Source: Pseudorhodoplanes sp. (lineage in GTDB: Bacteria > Pseudomonadota > Alphaproteobacteria > Rhizobiales > Xanthobacteraceae). Taken from it: a stretch of DNA of 64,000 nt. The number at the start of each line of letters is the position of its first letter. The first letter of the stretch is position 1. A program made the translations under genes and the position numbers. Shown in pieces: positions 56,329 through 64,000 of the stretch. The notes under the pieces were generated by a model that did no database searches, was not told where the DNA came from, and saw only the letters and a list, made by a program, of their open reading frames with translations. The stretch is taken from NCBI GenBank assembly GCA_032027085.1, contig JAVSMS010000001.1:1566332-1630331 (forward strand). Reading direction: 5' to 3'.

Positions 56329-58881
56329 TCAATCTTTGGATTTGTAGATACGGACCTTTCCGACGGTCTCCATTGACCCGCCAAGGAAGCCAGAATGAGC
56401 AAGATCAATTGCCAAATGAGCGTTCTGGCTTATGCCTTTGCCGTGAGCGACGGGGTGTTTAGTCCATCGACCAAAGCCGCCCGACACGGCTGCTGTTTCC
56501 GGATGAATGCCTTCACTGAGGCCGATGACCCCTTTGGCCTTCGCATAGCGGGATTCCACCCACGCCAGATCGCCACTCTCTAGGCCTCGCTTCCTTCCTG
56601 CCGCTGTATTGATCACAATCCTCATTAAGTGTGGATCGTGCTTGGCGACATCCATCAAAATGGGATTCGTCGCGGTGTCCGCATAGGTCGTCATATAGGA
56701 CTTGTAGGAGATAATATAGAAATCGAATTCATTATCGGCATGAATCGGACTCGGCTCCCAATACGGAAGTCCCTTATATATATCGGTCCGTATTTTCAGG
56801 CCGTGTTTCGCTTCGATCTGGTATTTTTCGAGGTTGCGTTTTAGTTCATCGCCAGCCGACTTGATGTAGTTATAGAAAAGCGGCAGGCGTGCGTTTCCGT
56901 AAATCTGATACTTTTGGTTTGGCTCTACGAAGCGCAAATCATTTCCGTGCTGGCAATACCATGCGAGATCTCGCTTGCCTTCAGAATGGCACTTCGCCTG
57001 CACATCGAGAATTTCACGATAGGTGTACTTGCGGTTCAGATCCAGCTGATGAGGCTCCGTCAAGCCAAGGGTCTTGTTCAGTTTCGCGTTGTATCCGTCG
57101 GGACCGAATAGAAATTCCGCTCGGTCCGCCAGCTCTATTAAGATGTCCATCCCATCCATAGTGTCGTAGATGGGATCTACAGCAGGCTGGCTCACCTGCA
57201 ATCCCCGCATGTCGTGAGTCCAGTTAACTAGATTATAGCGCTCGAGATTGCTGTGTTCGGGCAGAACTACATCCGCGAAGTCGGTCGACTCATCGAGATA
57301 AATGTTGATGCTGACGACTAGATCCAGTTTCTTCAGCGCCTTTTCAATGATCGAGTTGTCGCCGCTGTTAGTAAACGGATTGCCATGATAGATGATCAGC
57401 GCTTCGGGCTCATAATCAAATCCATATTTTTTTGGATCGAGTGCCACGAATGGAACGAGATGTCCCATATCGGTAGCCATCGGAGCATAGTCCCGGAGTT
57501 CCAGGCTCTTCGGTGGATATGAAAACGGCGTATAGAGGTGCCATCCTGTCGCCGCTGGCTGGATCATTCCGTCGCTCCCCATCGGCAGGGGACGCGGTGC
57601 TCCGCCGAAGCGACGGGCGTCCATGCTTTTTGGTAGCAAACCACCCGGCACACCGAGCGCACCAACAAGCATCATGACGGTCTCCTGAGCCATCATGGCC
57701 AGAGTGCCATTAGTGTGAGCCTGCAGGCCACGATAGGAAAGGATCGCAGCCGGCCTGAGAGGATAGACAACGCCATCGATGGTGATGGTCTGCCCTATGG
57801 CCGCGGCCTCAACAAATTCCCGTGTGATACGGCGTATCGTGTCAGCTGGAATGTCGCAGATTGCAGCAGCCCATTCAGGGGTGTTCGATATTGTTTCATC
57901 CTTCAGATACTGAAAACAGGTGATGCATTCAGTGTCATTCACCGTGTACTTGCCTTCCAGGGCGACTTGTTTGATGGTCGAATCGTCAAACGGCTTCGGC
58001 AGATCATCGACCAAATCCCAAACAAGCGGTTTGCCGGACGTTGGATCCAACACAAAGTGCCGATCTGGCCCCAGCAAGTATGGGGCATTCGTTCCCTTTC
58101 TCAGCCAGTCGACATCGTAGGTACGATATTCATGTACCATGAGATGAATCATGGCCAACAATAGCGCCAAATCTGTCGCCGGCTTGATAGGGAGCCATTC
58201 GTCCGCTTTACCTGCTGCAACGGACAAGCGAGGGTCCGCGACGACTAATTTCAGGCCCCTGGCGCGGGCATCCGCGAGTTCACGCGCGATCCTGACGAAG
58301 GACTGGTAGGCGCCAAATCCGTACTCTGATCCGAGGAGGATGAGATAGTTACAATACTTTAGATCCGGAAATTCGACGAGCGCACCATGCGTGATCATTC
58401 CGATGAAATGGTTGGGGTTAGCGCACTGATTGCTTGCCCCACTAAAGCTAAAGCCACCGTTCTCGGTGCCGAATGCGGTACCCCAAGTAAAAGCTTGAAC
58501 GTATTTTTCGTATGCCCACAAAGAGCATATGAGTTTGTTGGGATTTTCCTGCCTGATGCGCTTCAACTTTGCGGCGATCAAGTTTAGCGCTTCGTCCCAG
58601 CTTGCTTCTCGCCAGCCAGGATCAACATTTCTTCCCTTTTCGGGATTGGTGCGGATGAGCGGCTTCTTGAGCCGATGAGGGTCATAGAACTTGGCGACGC
58701 CCGCCAAGCCCCGGGCACAAAGGTGTCCGCGGGTGTTGGGATCGTCAGCGTCGCCGCGAATTGTAATCGGCCGACCGTTCTTTACCTTTACAACAATGCC
58801 GCAGGAGTTGAAGCACTGCTGGCAATGACTCTTAACCCAGCGCTCCTCTGTCTCAGACATTGCAGCAGATCGCATTTCCAT
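56329..58881 (-). CDS. Molybdopterin oxidoreductase catalytic subunit
   Basis: The 850-residue protein is in the DMSO reductase superfamily. An N-terminal [4Fe-4S] site has Cys20, Cys23, Cys27 and Cys55 (HCQQCFNSCG...LCARG). Cys153 in GASNQCANPNHF is a plausible Mo ligand. No twin-arginine signal is seen, unlike periplasmic PsrA or PhsA. With NrfD- and DmsB-type partners this resembles cytoplasm-facing SoeABC-like complexes, but sulphite oxidation is only one option; thiosulphate, polysulphide or other substrates are possible. I prefer the ATG at 58881 because GGAG precedes it; 58860 is an alternative. Confidence 0.85.
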   Translation of the reverse strand: MEMRSAAMSETEERWVKSHCQQCFNSCGIVVKVKNGRPITIRGDADDPNTRGHLCARGLAGVAKFYDPHRLKKPLIRTNPEKGRNVDPGWREASWDEALNLIAAKLKRIRQENPNKLICSLWAYEKYVQAFTWGTAFGTENGGFSFSGASNQCANPNHFIGMITHGALVEFPDLKYCNYLILLGSEYGFGAYQSFVRIARELADARARGLKLVVADPRLSVAAGKADEWLPIKPATDLALLLAMIHLMVHEYRTYDVDWLRKGTNAPYLLGPDRHFVLDPTSGKPLVWDLVDDLPKPFDDSTIKQVALEGKYTVNDTECITCFQYLKDETISNTPEWAAAICDIPADTIRRITREFVEAAAIGQTITIDGVVYPLRPAAILSYRGLQAHTNGTLAMMAQETVMMLVGALGVPGGLLPKSMDARRFGGAPRPLPMGSDGMIQPAATGWHLYTPFSYPPKSLELRDYAPMATDMGHLVPFVALDPKKYGFDYEPEALIIYHGNPFTNSGDNSIIEKALKKLDLVVSINIYLDESTDFADVVLPEHSNLERYNLVNWTHDMRGLQVSQPAVDPIYDTMDGMDILIELADRAEFLFGPDGYNAKLNKTLGLTEPHQLDLNRKYTYREILDVQAKCHSEGKRDLAWYCQHGNDLRFVEPNQKYQIYGNARLPLFYNYIKSAGDELKRNLEKYQIEAKHGLKIRTDIYKGLPYWEPSPIHADNEFDFYIISYKSYMTTYADTATNPILMDVAKHDPHLMRIVINTAAGRKRGLESGDLAWVESRYAKAKGVIGLSEGIHPETAAVSGGFGRWTKHPVAHGKGISQNAHLAIDLAHSGFLGGSMETVGKVRIYKSKD

Positions 58882-59041
58882 GCATCGACTCCGCCCAATC
58901 AGCACCAACGCAGCGTGGGCCGAGCCGCACACTGATTTCGATCAAGCGGGCGTGCGTTTTTGCTCAACCAGAGCCTGTTGCACTTCGACCAAATGAACTC
59001 TTGGCGCTCCAGCCTCCGAAGAGGCTTTCGCCCTGCTTCGA

Positions 59042-59284
59042 TCATGAGACGAAGCAGAATACTTGCCGTTCTGTAGGACAGTCAATAGTTCTATTGTTCA
59101 GAACATTGAAGGCCGCCGGCGGATCAACGGCTCCCGGCTGGGTTCGCACGCGGATCGGTTGGACCACACCGTTTTTGGCCAGAAGATCAGACCCATCCAA
59201 CCGGCCATCCCGCAATTGAAAGATGTGATCGAAGCGGTCGAATATCTTCTCGTCGTGTGTGACGGCGATGGCGGCGTCATGAAG
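59042..59284 (-). pseudogene. C-terminal remnant of an ABC transporter ATPase
   Basis: On the minus strand a frame reads AIAVTHDEKIFDRFDHIFQLRDGRLDG from about 59272 downwards, the H-loop and end of an ABC ATPase. It stops at 59042. There is no Walker A or signature region upstream in any frame; an in-frame stop lies at 59288 and the preceding DNA belongs to a different gene remnant. It is therefore a fragment joined by deletion or rearrangement. Confidence 0.68.
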
Positions 59285-59472
59285 AAGTCAGGGCGCCCCT
59301 GGATGACCCGCCATCCGGTCCGAACGCCCGCAGCATTCATCAACAGTGTCAAGGAGGAGAGAAGTTCAGCAACACCGCCGCCGTAGTATGTCGAGTTGAT
59401 ATGCACAATGTGCAGGTCGTGAAGGCGCTGGGCCTTCTTGATGATACGGTCCACCGCTTTGTTTGGCGCCAC
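59281..59472 (-). pseudogene. N-terminal remnant of a trehalose-synthase-like glycosyltransferase
   Basis: A GTG at 59472 begins a frame reading NKAVDRIIKKAQRLHDLHIVHINSTYYGGGVAELLSSL and on to GRPDFF, the start of TreT-type GT4 glycosyltransferases. The similarity ends after about 63 residues, at 59281, exactly where the ABC-ATPase remnant begins in another frame. The complete enzyme would be about 400 residues. Only the N-terminal piece remains here. Confidence 0.65.
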
Positions 59473-59657
59473 ATTAATTCCACCATCACCTGGATCGCGT
59501 CGAGCCGGCCCGCATCTCAGCTTCCCTTGCTCCGAAGTGAACACGAATGGCGGCTTCGGGTCCTGTTCGCGCTGAAGCGGGCAGCGGGGGGATCTTCGGT
59601 ACGGTGGTATGATGCTTGTGACTTTCGGATAGGGGCCGCTCCGCGCTCCTAGCGAGC

Positions 59658-60899
59658 ATGACCGAGCCATGCCTCGAGGAGATCGAGTTGCCTGAAGTGA
59701 AAAAGTCCGCAACCTGGCGACAGATACCCAAGGGCGTTTGGGCGCTTGGCTTCGTCTCATTGCTGATGGACGTCTCCTCAGAGATGATCCACGCGCTTTT
59801 GCCTGTTTACCTCCTGGTGGGGCTCGGCGCATCGGCCCTTACCGTCGGGGTCATTGAGGGGATTGCCGAAGCCACCGCCGCCATCACGAAGATATTTTCC
59901 GGAGCCTTGAGCGACCGGCTGGGGAAACGAAAGCTGCTCGCTGTCTTGGGCTACGGGCTGGCTGCTTTCACCAAGCCGATCTTCCCGCTCGCCCCATCGG
60001 TCGCCTGGCTCGTGGCCGCGCGATTCATCGATCGCGTCGGCAAAGGAATCCGTGGCGCACCGCGTGACGCTCTGGTAGCCGATATCAGTCCGCCTCCAGT
60101 GCGAGGCGCCAGTTTCGGCCTGCGGCAATCGCTCGACACCGTCGGCGCCTTCCTGGGGCCGCTTGCGGCCATCGGACTGATGTGGCTCTTTGCTGACGAC
60201 TTCATTCCAGTGTTCTGGATCGCCGTCATCCCCGCTTTTCTGGCGCTGGGACTGATCATCTTTGCCGTGCACGAGCCGAAGCGGCAGGAGGGTCTGCGCA
60301 AGGTGAAGATGCCGCTAAGTCACGCCGAACTCACACGGCTCAGTTCGACATACTGGTGGATCGTGGTTGTGGGCGCGTTCTTCACCCTGGCTCGTTTCAG
60401 CGAGGCTTTCCTCATTCTACAGGCCCAATCCGTTGGCCTCCAATTAATGATGGTTCCGGCGGTTCTGGTCGTCATGAACATCGCCTATGCCCTGTCCGCC
60501 TATCCCGCAGGGGCCCTTTCGGACCGGATGGACCGCGTGACAATCCTTCTGATCGGCATAGTCCTCCTTATCGCAGCCGATGTCATTGTTGCGCTTGTTC
60601 CCAACCTTGCAGGTATCGGAGTCGGCGTCGTTCTATGGGGGCTGCATATGGGCTTCACGCAAGGCTTGTTCGCGACGCTCGTCGCCGATGCGGCTCCGGC
60701 AGAGCTCAGAGGAACGGCCTACGGCATGTTCAACCTTGTGACTGGTATCGCGATGCTAGCTGCAAGTGTCGTCGCGGGAGCGCTGTGGGACCTGATTGGA
60801 CCGCAGGCAACATTTATTGCCGGTGCTGTATTTGCTGCTTTGACTGTGGTTGGACTTCTGCCGGTGCGCCGTCGGCTCGATGGGCGTAAAGTGAGCTAA
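59658..60899 (+). CDS. MFS transporter
   Basis: The 413-residue protein is a 12-helix major facilitator. Its family signs are DVSSEMIHALLPVYLL and VARFIDRVGKGIRGAPRDALVADISPP, the latter close to a subgroup often annotated as drug or unspecified MFS exporters. The loop between helices 2 and 3 has SDRLGKRK and the second half SDRMDR. The substrate is unknown. The frame is intact, unlike the decayed genes just to its left and the cut eamA gene to its right. Confidence 0.85.
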   Translation: MTEPCLEEIELPEVKKSATWRQIPKGVWALGFVSLLMDVSSEMIHALLPVYLLVGLGASALTVGVIEGIAEATAAITKIFSGALSDRLGKRKLLAVLGYGLAAFTKPIFPLAPSVAWLVAARFIDRVGKGIRGAPRDALVADISPPPVRGASFGLRQSLDTVGAFLGPLAAIGLMWLFADDFIPVFWIAVIPAFLALGLIIFAVHEPKRQEGLRKVKMPLSHAELTRLSSTYWWIVVVGAFFTLARFSEAFLILQAQSVGLQLMMVPAVLVVMNIAYALSAYPAGALSDRMDRVTILLIGIVLLIAADVIVALVPNLAGIGVGVVLWGLHMGFTQGLFATLVADAAPAELRGTAYGMFNLVTGIAMLAASVVAGALWDLIGPQATFIAGAVFAALTVVGLLPVRRRLDGRKVS

Positions 60900-60992
60900 G
60901 TAATTTTATGGACTGAAAGCTTCTGATGATTGGAACCGTGAATGGGCGAGGCAGGCGGTGATGCCCCATACTGAAGTCAGGACCGTTGCGGC

Positions 60993-61224
60993 ATGAATCG
61001 AACCGCCGTTTTGTACGCGCTGATTTCCGCCGCGTTGTTTGGCGCCTCCACGCCGGCCGCGAAAATCCTGGTCGGCACGGTGCAACCTGCCGTGCTGGCG
61101 GGTTTGCTGTATTGCGGCGCGGGCCTCGGGATCGCGCTGTTGCGGCGCGCTTTGCCCTCACTGGTGCCGGGCGCTCCCGAAGTCGCACTCACACGCACGG
61201 AACTCCCCTGGCTTGCGGGCGCGT
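60993..61224 (+). pseudogene. EamA-family transporter gene truncated at the right repeat
   Basis: The frame starts MNRTAVLYALISAALFGAST, a typical first helix of an EamA/DMT transporter, and continues through the second helix to LPWLAGAL. It then runs into the 129-bp repeat at 61225 and stops at 61244. A complete protein would have about 300 residues and ten helices; only the first 76 or so remain. No other part of the gene appears after the right repeat or near the left one. Confidence 0.82.
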
Positions 61225-61353
61225 TACGCGGCCAAGCTGAGTAATCTTTGGCGGCCCGGCTCGCTCGTTGCTCATCTTGGATCAGCCGTAGGAGAGATGA
61301 TACGCAGTCGCTTCGGTTCGGAGAAACCTTGGCACAATTTCAACGAATCAAAA
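61225..61353. repeat. Direct repeat, right copy, 129 bp
   Basis: This copy matches 37776-37904 at 125 of 129 positions in the same direction, without gaps. It begins exactly where the eamA gene loses similarity, so it marks a recombination or insertion junction. Three of the four differences would change an amino acid in the minus-strand frame both copies share, so the coding potential is no longer maintained. The following 75 bases to 61427 hold no feature. Confidence 0.9.
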
Positions 61354-61427
61354 CATTTGTAGGGAAGCAGCCGATGAGCTCCCACGCGAATGGACGCTTC
61401 AGGTCGTTTCAGATTCGAGCAAATGCA

Positions 61428-64000
61428 TTATGGCTTAGCGTTGGCTTTAGCGCGGCTTTCAGTCAGCGTGTCAGTGAGGGCCTGGTGCAGACGGTCTAGT
61501 GCGTCCTCAGTGTTGAACCACCAGTCTGTCGACCAGACTCGCAGGATCTTCCAGCCAAGACCGACCAGCACCTGTTCGCGCACCTTGTCGCGATCCCGAG
61601 CGGTCGCTGCGCTATGGTAGGTTGCCCCATCACATTCGATGCCGGCGAGATAGCTCCCGGCAAAATCCGGATGCTTAACGCCCAAATCGATCCGGAAGCC
61701 TGAAACACCAATCTGAGTTGCGACCTGCCAGCCGCGTCTTTCGAGTGCATCCTTGACTGCCGCCTCGAACGGGGATTCGATGGGTCCGGCGGAGCCTTGG
61801 TCCTGTGCCGGAAGGGAAACCGCGCCGCGCACTGCATAGTCGAGGAAAGCTTTGAGGTGTTGGACGCCCAAGGACTTCGTACGGCCAAGATCAATGTCGT
61901 CCGCCCGGATCCCGGAAAACACACGCAGTTCTCGGCGAGCACGCGTGACGGCGACGTTAAGGCGCCGCTCGCCGCCCTGCCGATTAATTGCGCCGAAATC
62001 CATCGGCAATTTTCCGGCAGCGTCCTTTCCAAAGGTGATCGAGAACAGCATGACGTCGCGTTCGTCGCCCTGGATATTCTCGAGGTTCTTTACAATGACC
62101 GGTTCAAATCGGTCATCGGAGAAGAACCATTCGAAATCCGGCTTTTCGCGGCGCAAATCATCGAGGAGATCCTGGATGAGCGTTTGCTGCTGGACATTGA
62201 AGGTGATGACGCCGAGCGTCGGGCGCTCCTCTTCCGGTAGCTTGAGCCATTCATCGAGACGCGAGGCGATGTAGCGCACAATCTCTTGCGCCTCGACGCG
62301 ATTAGTGCGGCTTTTGCCACGGTCGTAAATACCATTTGGCACTGGCATTAAGGTGACCGCCTGATCCTGCGTCACCGGGCTTGGGAAGGTGATCAGATTG
62401 TTATTGTAGTAGTGCCAGTTGGAGAAAGCGATCAGCGATTCATGCCGGCTGCGGTAGTGCCAACGCAAATTGCGCGTGGGCAGGCCGGAGGAGCACGCCT
62501 CATCGAGGATGCTTTCGAGATCGCGTTCGTGTTGGGGTATGTCGTCGTCATCATCCTCGCTGCGGCCGAAGAAATTCGTCGGGGGAAGCTGCTTAGGATC
62601 GCCTACGATAATGGTTTGTTGCCCGCGCGCGATCGCGCCGACCGCATCCCAGGTCGATATCTGCGAGGCCTCGTCGAAGATCACGACGTCGAAGAGCTCC
62701 TGGTTCGGGGGCAGGTATTGCGCGATGGAAAGTGGGGACATCAGAACGCAGGGAGCGAGCTTTCCAAAGGTCTCGGGCATCGCGCCGATCATGTCGCGGA
62801 TGGAGGCGCTCGGGCGCTGCAGGTTCATCTGATGCCGCAAGCGTCCGAGTTCGGAGTTCCTCGGCACGAGGCTCACCTGCGGCAAATTGTGCAGCAGGGC
62901 CTGGGCGACGCGGGCAGAGGCGGCCTCGCGAACGGCGTCATCTATCGCACGGAAATCGACGATTGCGTGTTCGTGCTCGAAGCGCCGGAAGTCCCGCAAG
63001 ACCTTGTTGCGATCGATGATGAGCGGCAGCCACCAGCGTGCGTATCCAAGCCTGAAGGCGGAGAGCGCGTCTTCGGGCAAAACAGCCCCCGCTTCAAGAT
63101 CCTCGACGAGTGGGCCGAGCCCCTGCGCGATTGCGCGTTCGCGCACGTCACACCAGGACGACCAGTCCCGCAACATGGACCTTGCCTGGCTGAGCTCATT
63201 CATGAGCGTCGACAGGTTCATAAGGAAATGCTCATCGTCTTTGGGCAGCGTTGCGCCCGCTATCGCCTCGAATGTCTCCATGGCGATGACAAGGACGCGA
63301 TATTTCTGCAGGAAATCTTCCGCCGCGCGCACCTGTGGCAGGTTGATTTCGCCGGTGAGATTTGCCGCAATGCTTGTGGCAATCGCGTGCATATTGCCGG
63401 CGAATTCACCGAGCTGTGTGATGGCCGTGCGGAATTGCTGGGCAGTGTCGAGATGGCTGCGTAGGGCCTGGGTATTGGTGTCGAGGCCAGCTACCGGCAG
63501 GTTGGTGCGGGCTAGGTCATTGTCGGCAACAATAGATGCGGCATTCTGCATCTGCCGGATCAGGCCAATGTCGATTGCCGGATCGACAGACTTGGCACCG
63601 GCATAGCTCGCAAGCAGGCGGCGGATCCGTCGCCGGGCAAAGAACGATTTCGGCCACATGGCAGCATTGGCCGCGCGCCAATCGCGGTCAATTTCCTCAA
63701 CCGGAATGCGTACAAGTTCGTCACGTGGATAAGGGGCGGAAAGCTTCGCCTCCAAATCGCGATAGGAGGCGATCGCGCCTTCCATGTCGCTTAATGCGTC
63801 GGCGAGAAGCGAGAAATTGCGATCGAGAATGACGTCGAAGTTCTTCCCCGAGGTTGAAATGATATTACGCGCGAGGTCCGCGAAATATTTCAGACCGTCT
63901 AATCGCGTGTCCTGGACACTATCGAGGTTAAGCCGGCGGCTCCAGCGCATAAGCGCCTCGCGCAAGTCGTCCGCCGCCTTTCCAAGCGTGCTTGCGGCCG
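61428..64000 (-). CDS. Large SF1 helicase with C-terminal Vsr/MTES_1575-type nuclease, partial
   Basis: The frame is open to the right edge, so the N-terminus lies outside. About 856 residues are visible. They contain helicase motifs II (VVIFDEASQIS), III (TIIVGDPKQLPP), IV-V (VIVKNLENIQGDERDVMLFSITFG) and VI (RLNVAVTRARRELRVFSG); Walker A must lie upstream. The last 130 residues form a Vsr-like endonuclease domain (AGIECDGATYHSA...RDRDKVREQVL..GLGWKILRVWSTDWW). This is the layout of DUF4011/DUF3320 giant helicases, often found in defence islands. It is probably involved in foreign DNA restriction or repair; the role is inferred. Confidence 0.85.
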   Translation of the reverse strand, partial: AASTLGKAADDLREALMRWSRRLNLDSVQDTRLDGLKYFADLARNIISTSGKNFDVILDRNFSLLADALSDMEGAIASYRDLEAKLSAPYPRDELVRIPVEEIDRDWRAANAAMWPKSFFARRRIRRLLASYAGAKSVDPAIDIGLIRQMQNAASIVADNDLARTNLPVAGLDTNTQALRSHLDTAQQFRTAITQLGEFAGNMHAIATSIAANLTGEINLPQVRAAEDFLQKYRVLVIAMETFEAIAGATLPKDDEHFLMNLSTLMNELSQARSMLRDWSSWCDVRERAIAQGLGPLVEDLEAGAVLPEDALSAFRLGYARWWLPLIIDRNKVLRDFRRFEHEHAIVDFRAIDDAVREAASARVAQALLHNLPQVSLVPRNSELGRLRHQMNLQRPSASIRDMIGAMPETFGKLAPCVLMSPLSIAQYLPPNQELFDVVIFDEASQISTWDAVGAIARGQQTIIVGDPKQLPPTNFFGRSEDDDDDIPQHERDLESILDEACSSGLPTRNLRWHYRSRHESLIAFSNWHYYNNNLITFPSPVTQDQAVTLMPVPNGIYDRGKSRTNRVEAQEIVRYIASRLDEWLKLPEEERPTLGVITFNVQQQTLIQDLLDDLRREKPDFEWFFSDDRFEPVIVKNLENIQGDERDVMLFSITFGKDAAGKLPMDFGAINRQGGERRLNVAVTRARRELRVFSGIRADDIDLGRTKSLGVQHLKAFLDYAVRGAVSLPAQDQGSAGPIESPFEAAVKDALERRGWQVATQIGVSGFRIDLGVKHPDFAGSYLAGIECDGATYHSAATARDRDKVREQVLVGLGWKILRVWSTDWWFNTEDALDRLHQALTDTLTESRAKANAKP

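Overview
The window looks like a chromosomal segment of a high-G+C alphaproteobacterium of the order Hyphomicrobiales (Rhizobiales), probably near Bradyrhizobium, Rhodopseudomonas or Pseudolabrys. The evidence is the gene order rpsT-dnaA-dnaN-recF-gyrB, an MmcB-type repair protein, a RegA/ActR-type regulator end at the left edge, a UPF0114 protein, and many short palindromic intergenic repeats of the rhizobial kind. No species call is possible from the sequence alone.

From 1 to 29 kb the content is mostly chromosomal housekeeping. It includes a methionine-salvage isomerase coupled to mmcB, a secreted VWA protein, an alpha/beta hydrolase, glutaryl-CoA dehydrogenase and two L,D-transpeptidases. 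A compact probable nitric-oxide locus (8.2-10 kb) holds a truncated hemoglobin, a 58-residue membrane protein, a PAS protein with a FixL-like histidine, and an NsrR-like Rrf2 regulator. A tRNA-Arg(CCG) gene follows. Next is a self-contained type I secretion locus (10.6-17 kb): LuxR-type regulator, HlyD-type adaptor, ABC exporter, and an RTX protein that is almost all calcium-binding repeats. Beside it lies an HtrA-like protein that appears to lack all three catalytic residues. MsrA, a GlcG-like protein, malic enzyme and a DapA-family protein complete this part.

From 29.4 to 37.7 kb is the rpsT-dnaA-dnaN-recF-gyrB core. It carries two small extra genes: a 45-codon frame before dnaA and a 60-codon gene between recF and gyrB. 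I saw no DnaA-box cluster in the rpsT-dnaA gap, so I do not call an origin.

From 37.8 to 61.4 kb the DNA looks accessory. It is bracketed by two 129-bp direct repeats (37776-37904 and 61225-61353, four differences), the second of which truncates an eamA gene. Inside is an eleven-gene leftward operon: ABC importer of the branched-chain amino-acid type, OsmC protein, SDR, Old Yellow Enzyme-type reductase, citryl-CoA-lyase-like protein, class III CoA-transferase and aconitase-like protein. A divergent rightward operon (amidase and two NodB-fold hydrolases) and an IclR regulator follow. I read these together as uptake and breakdown of an amide or cyclic amide through a citrate-like tricarboxylic acid; this is inference. 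Next come a three-gene molybdenum oxidoreductase complex, a decayed stretch with glycosyltransferase and ABC-ATPase remnants, and an MFS transporter.

From 61.4 to 64 kb is the C-terminal part of a very large SF1 helicase with a terminal Vsr-like nuclease domain, of a kind often found in defence islands. It runs off the right edge.
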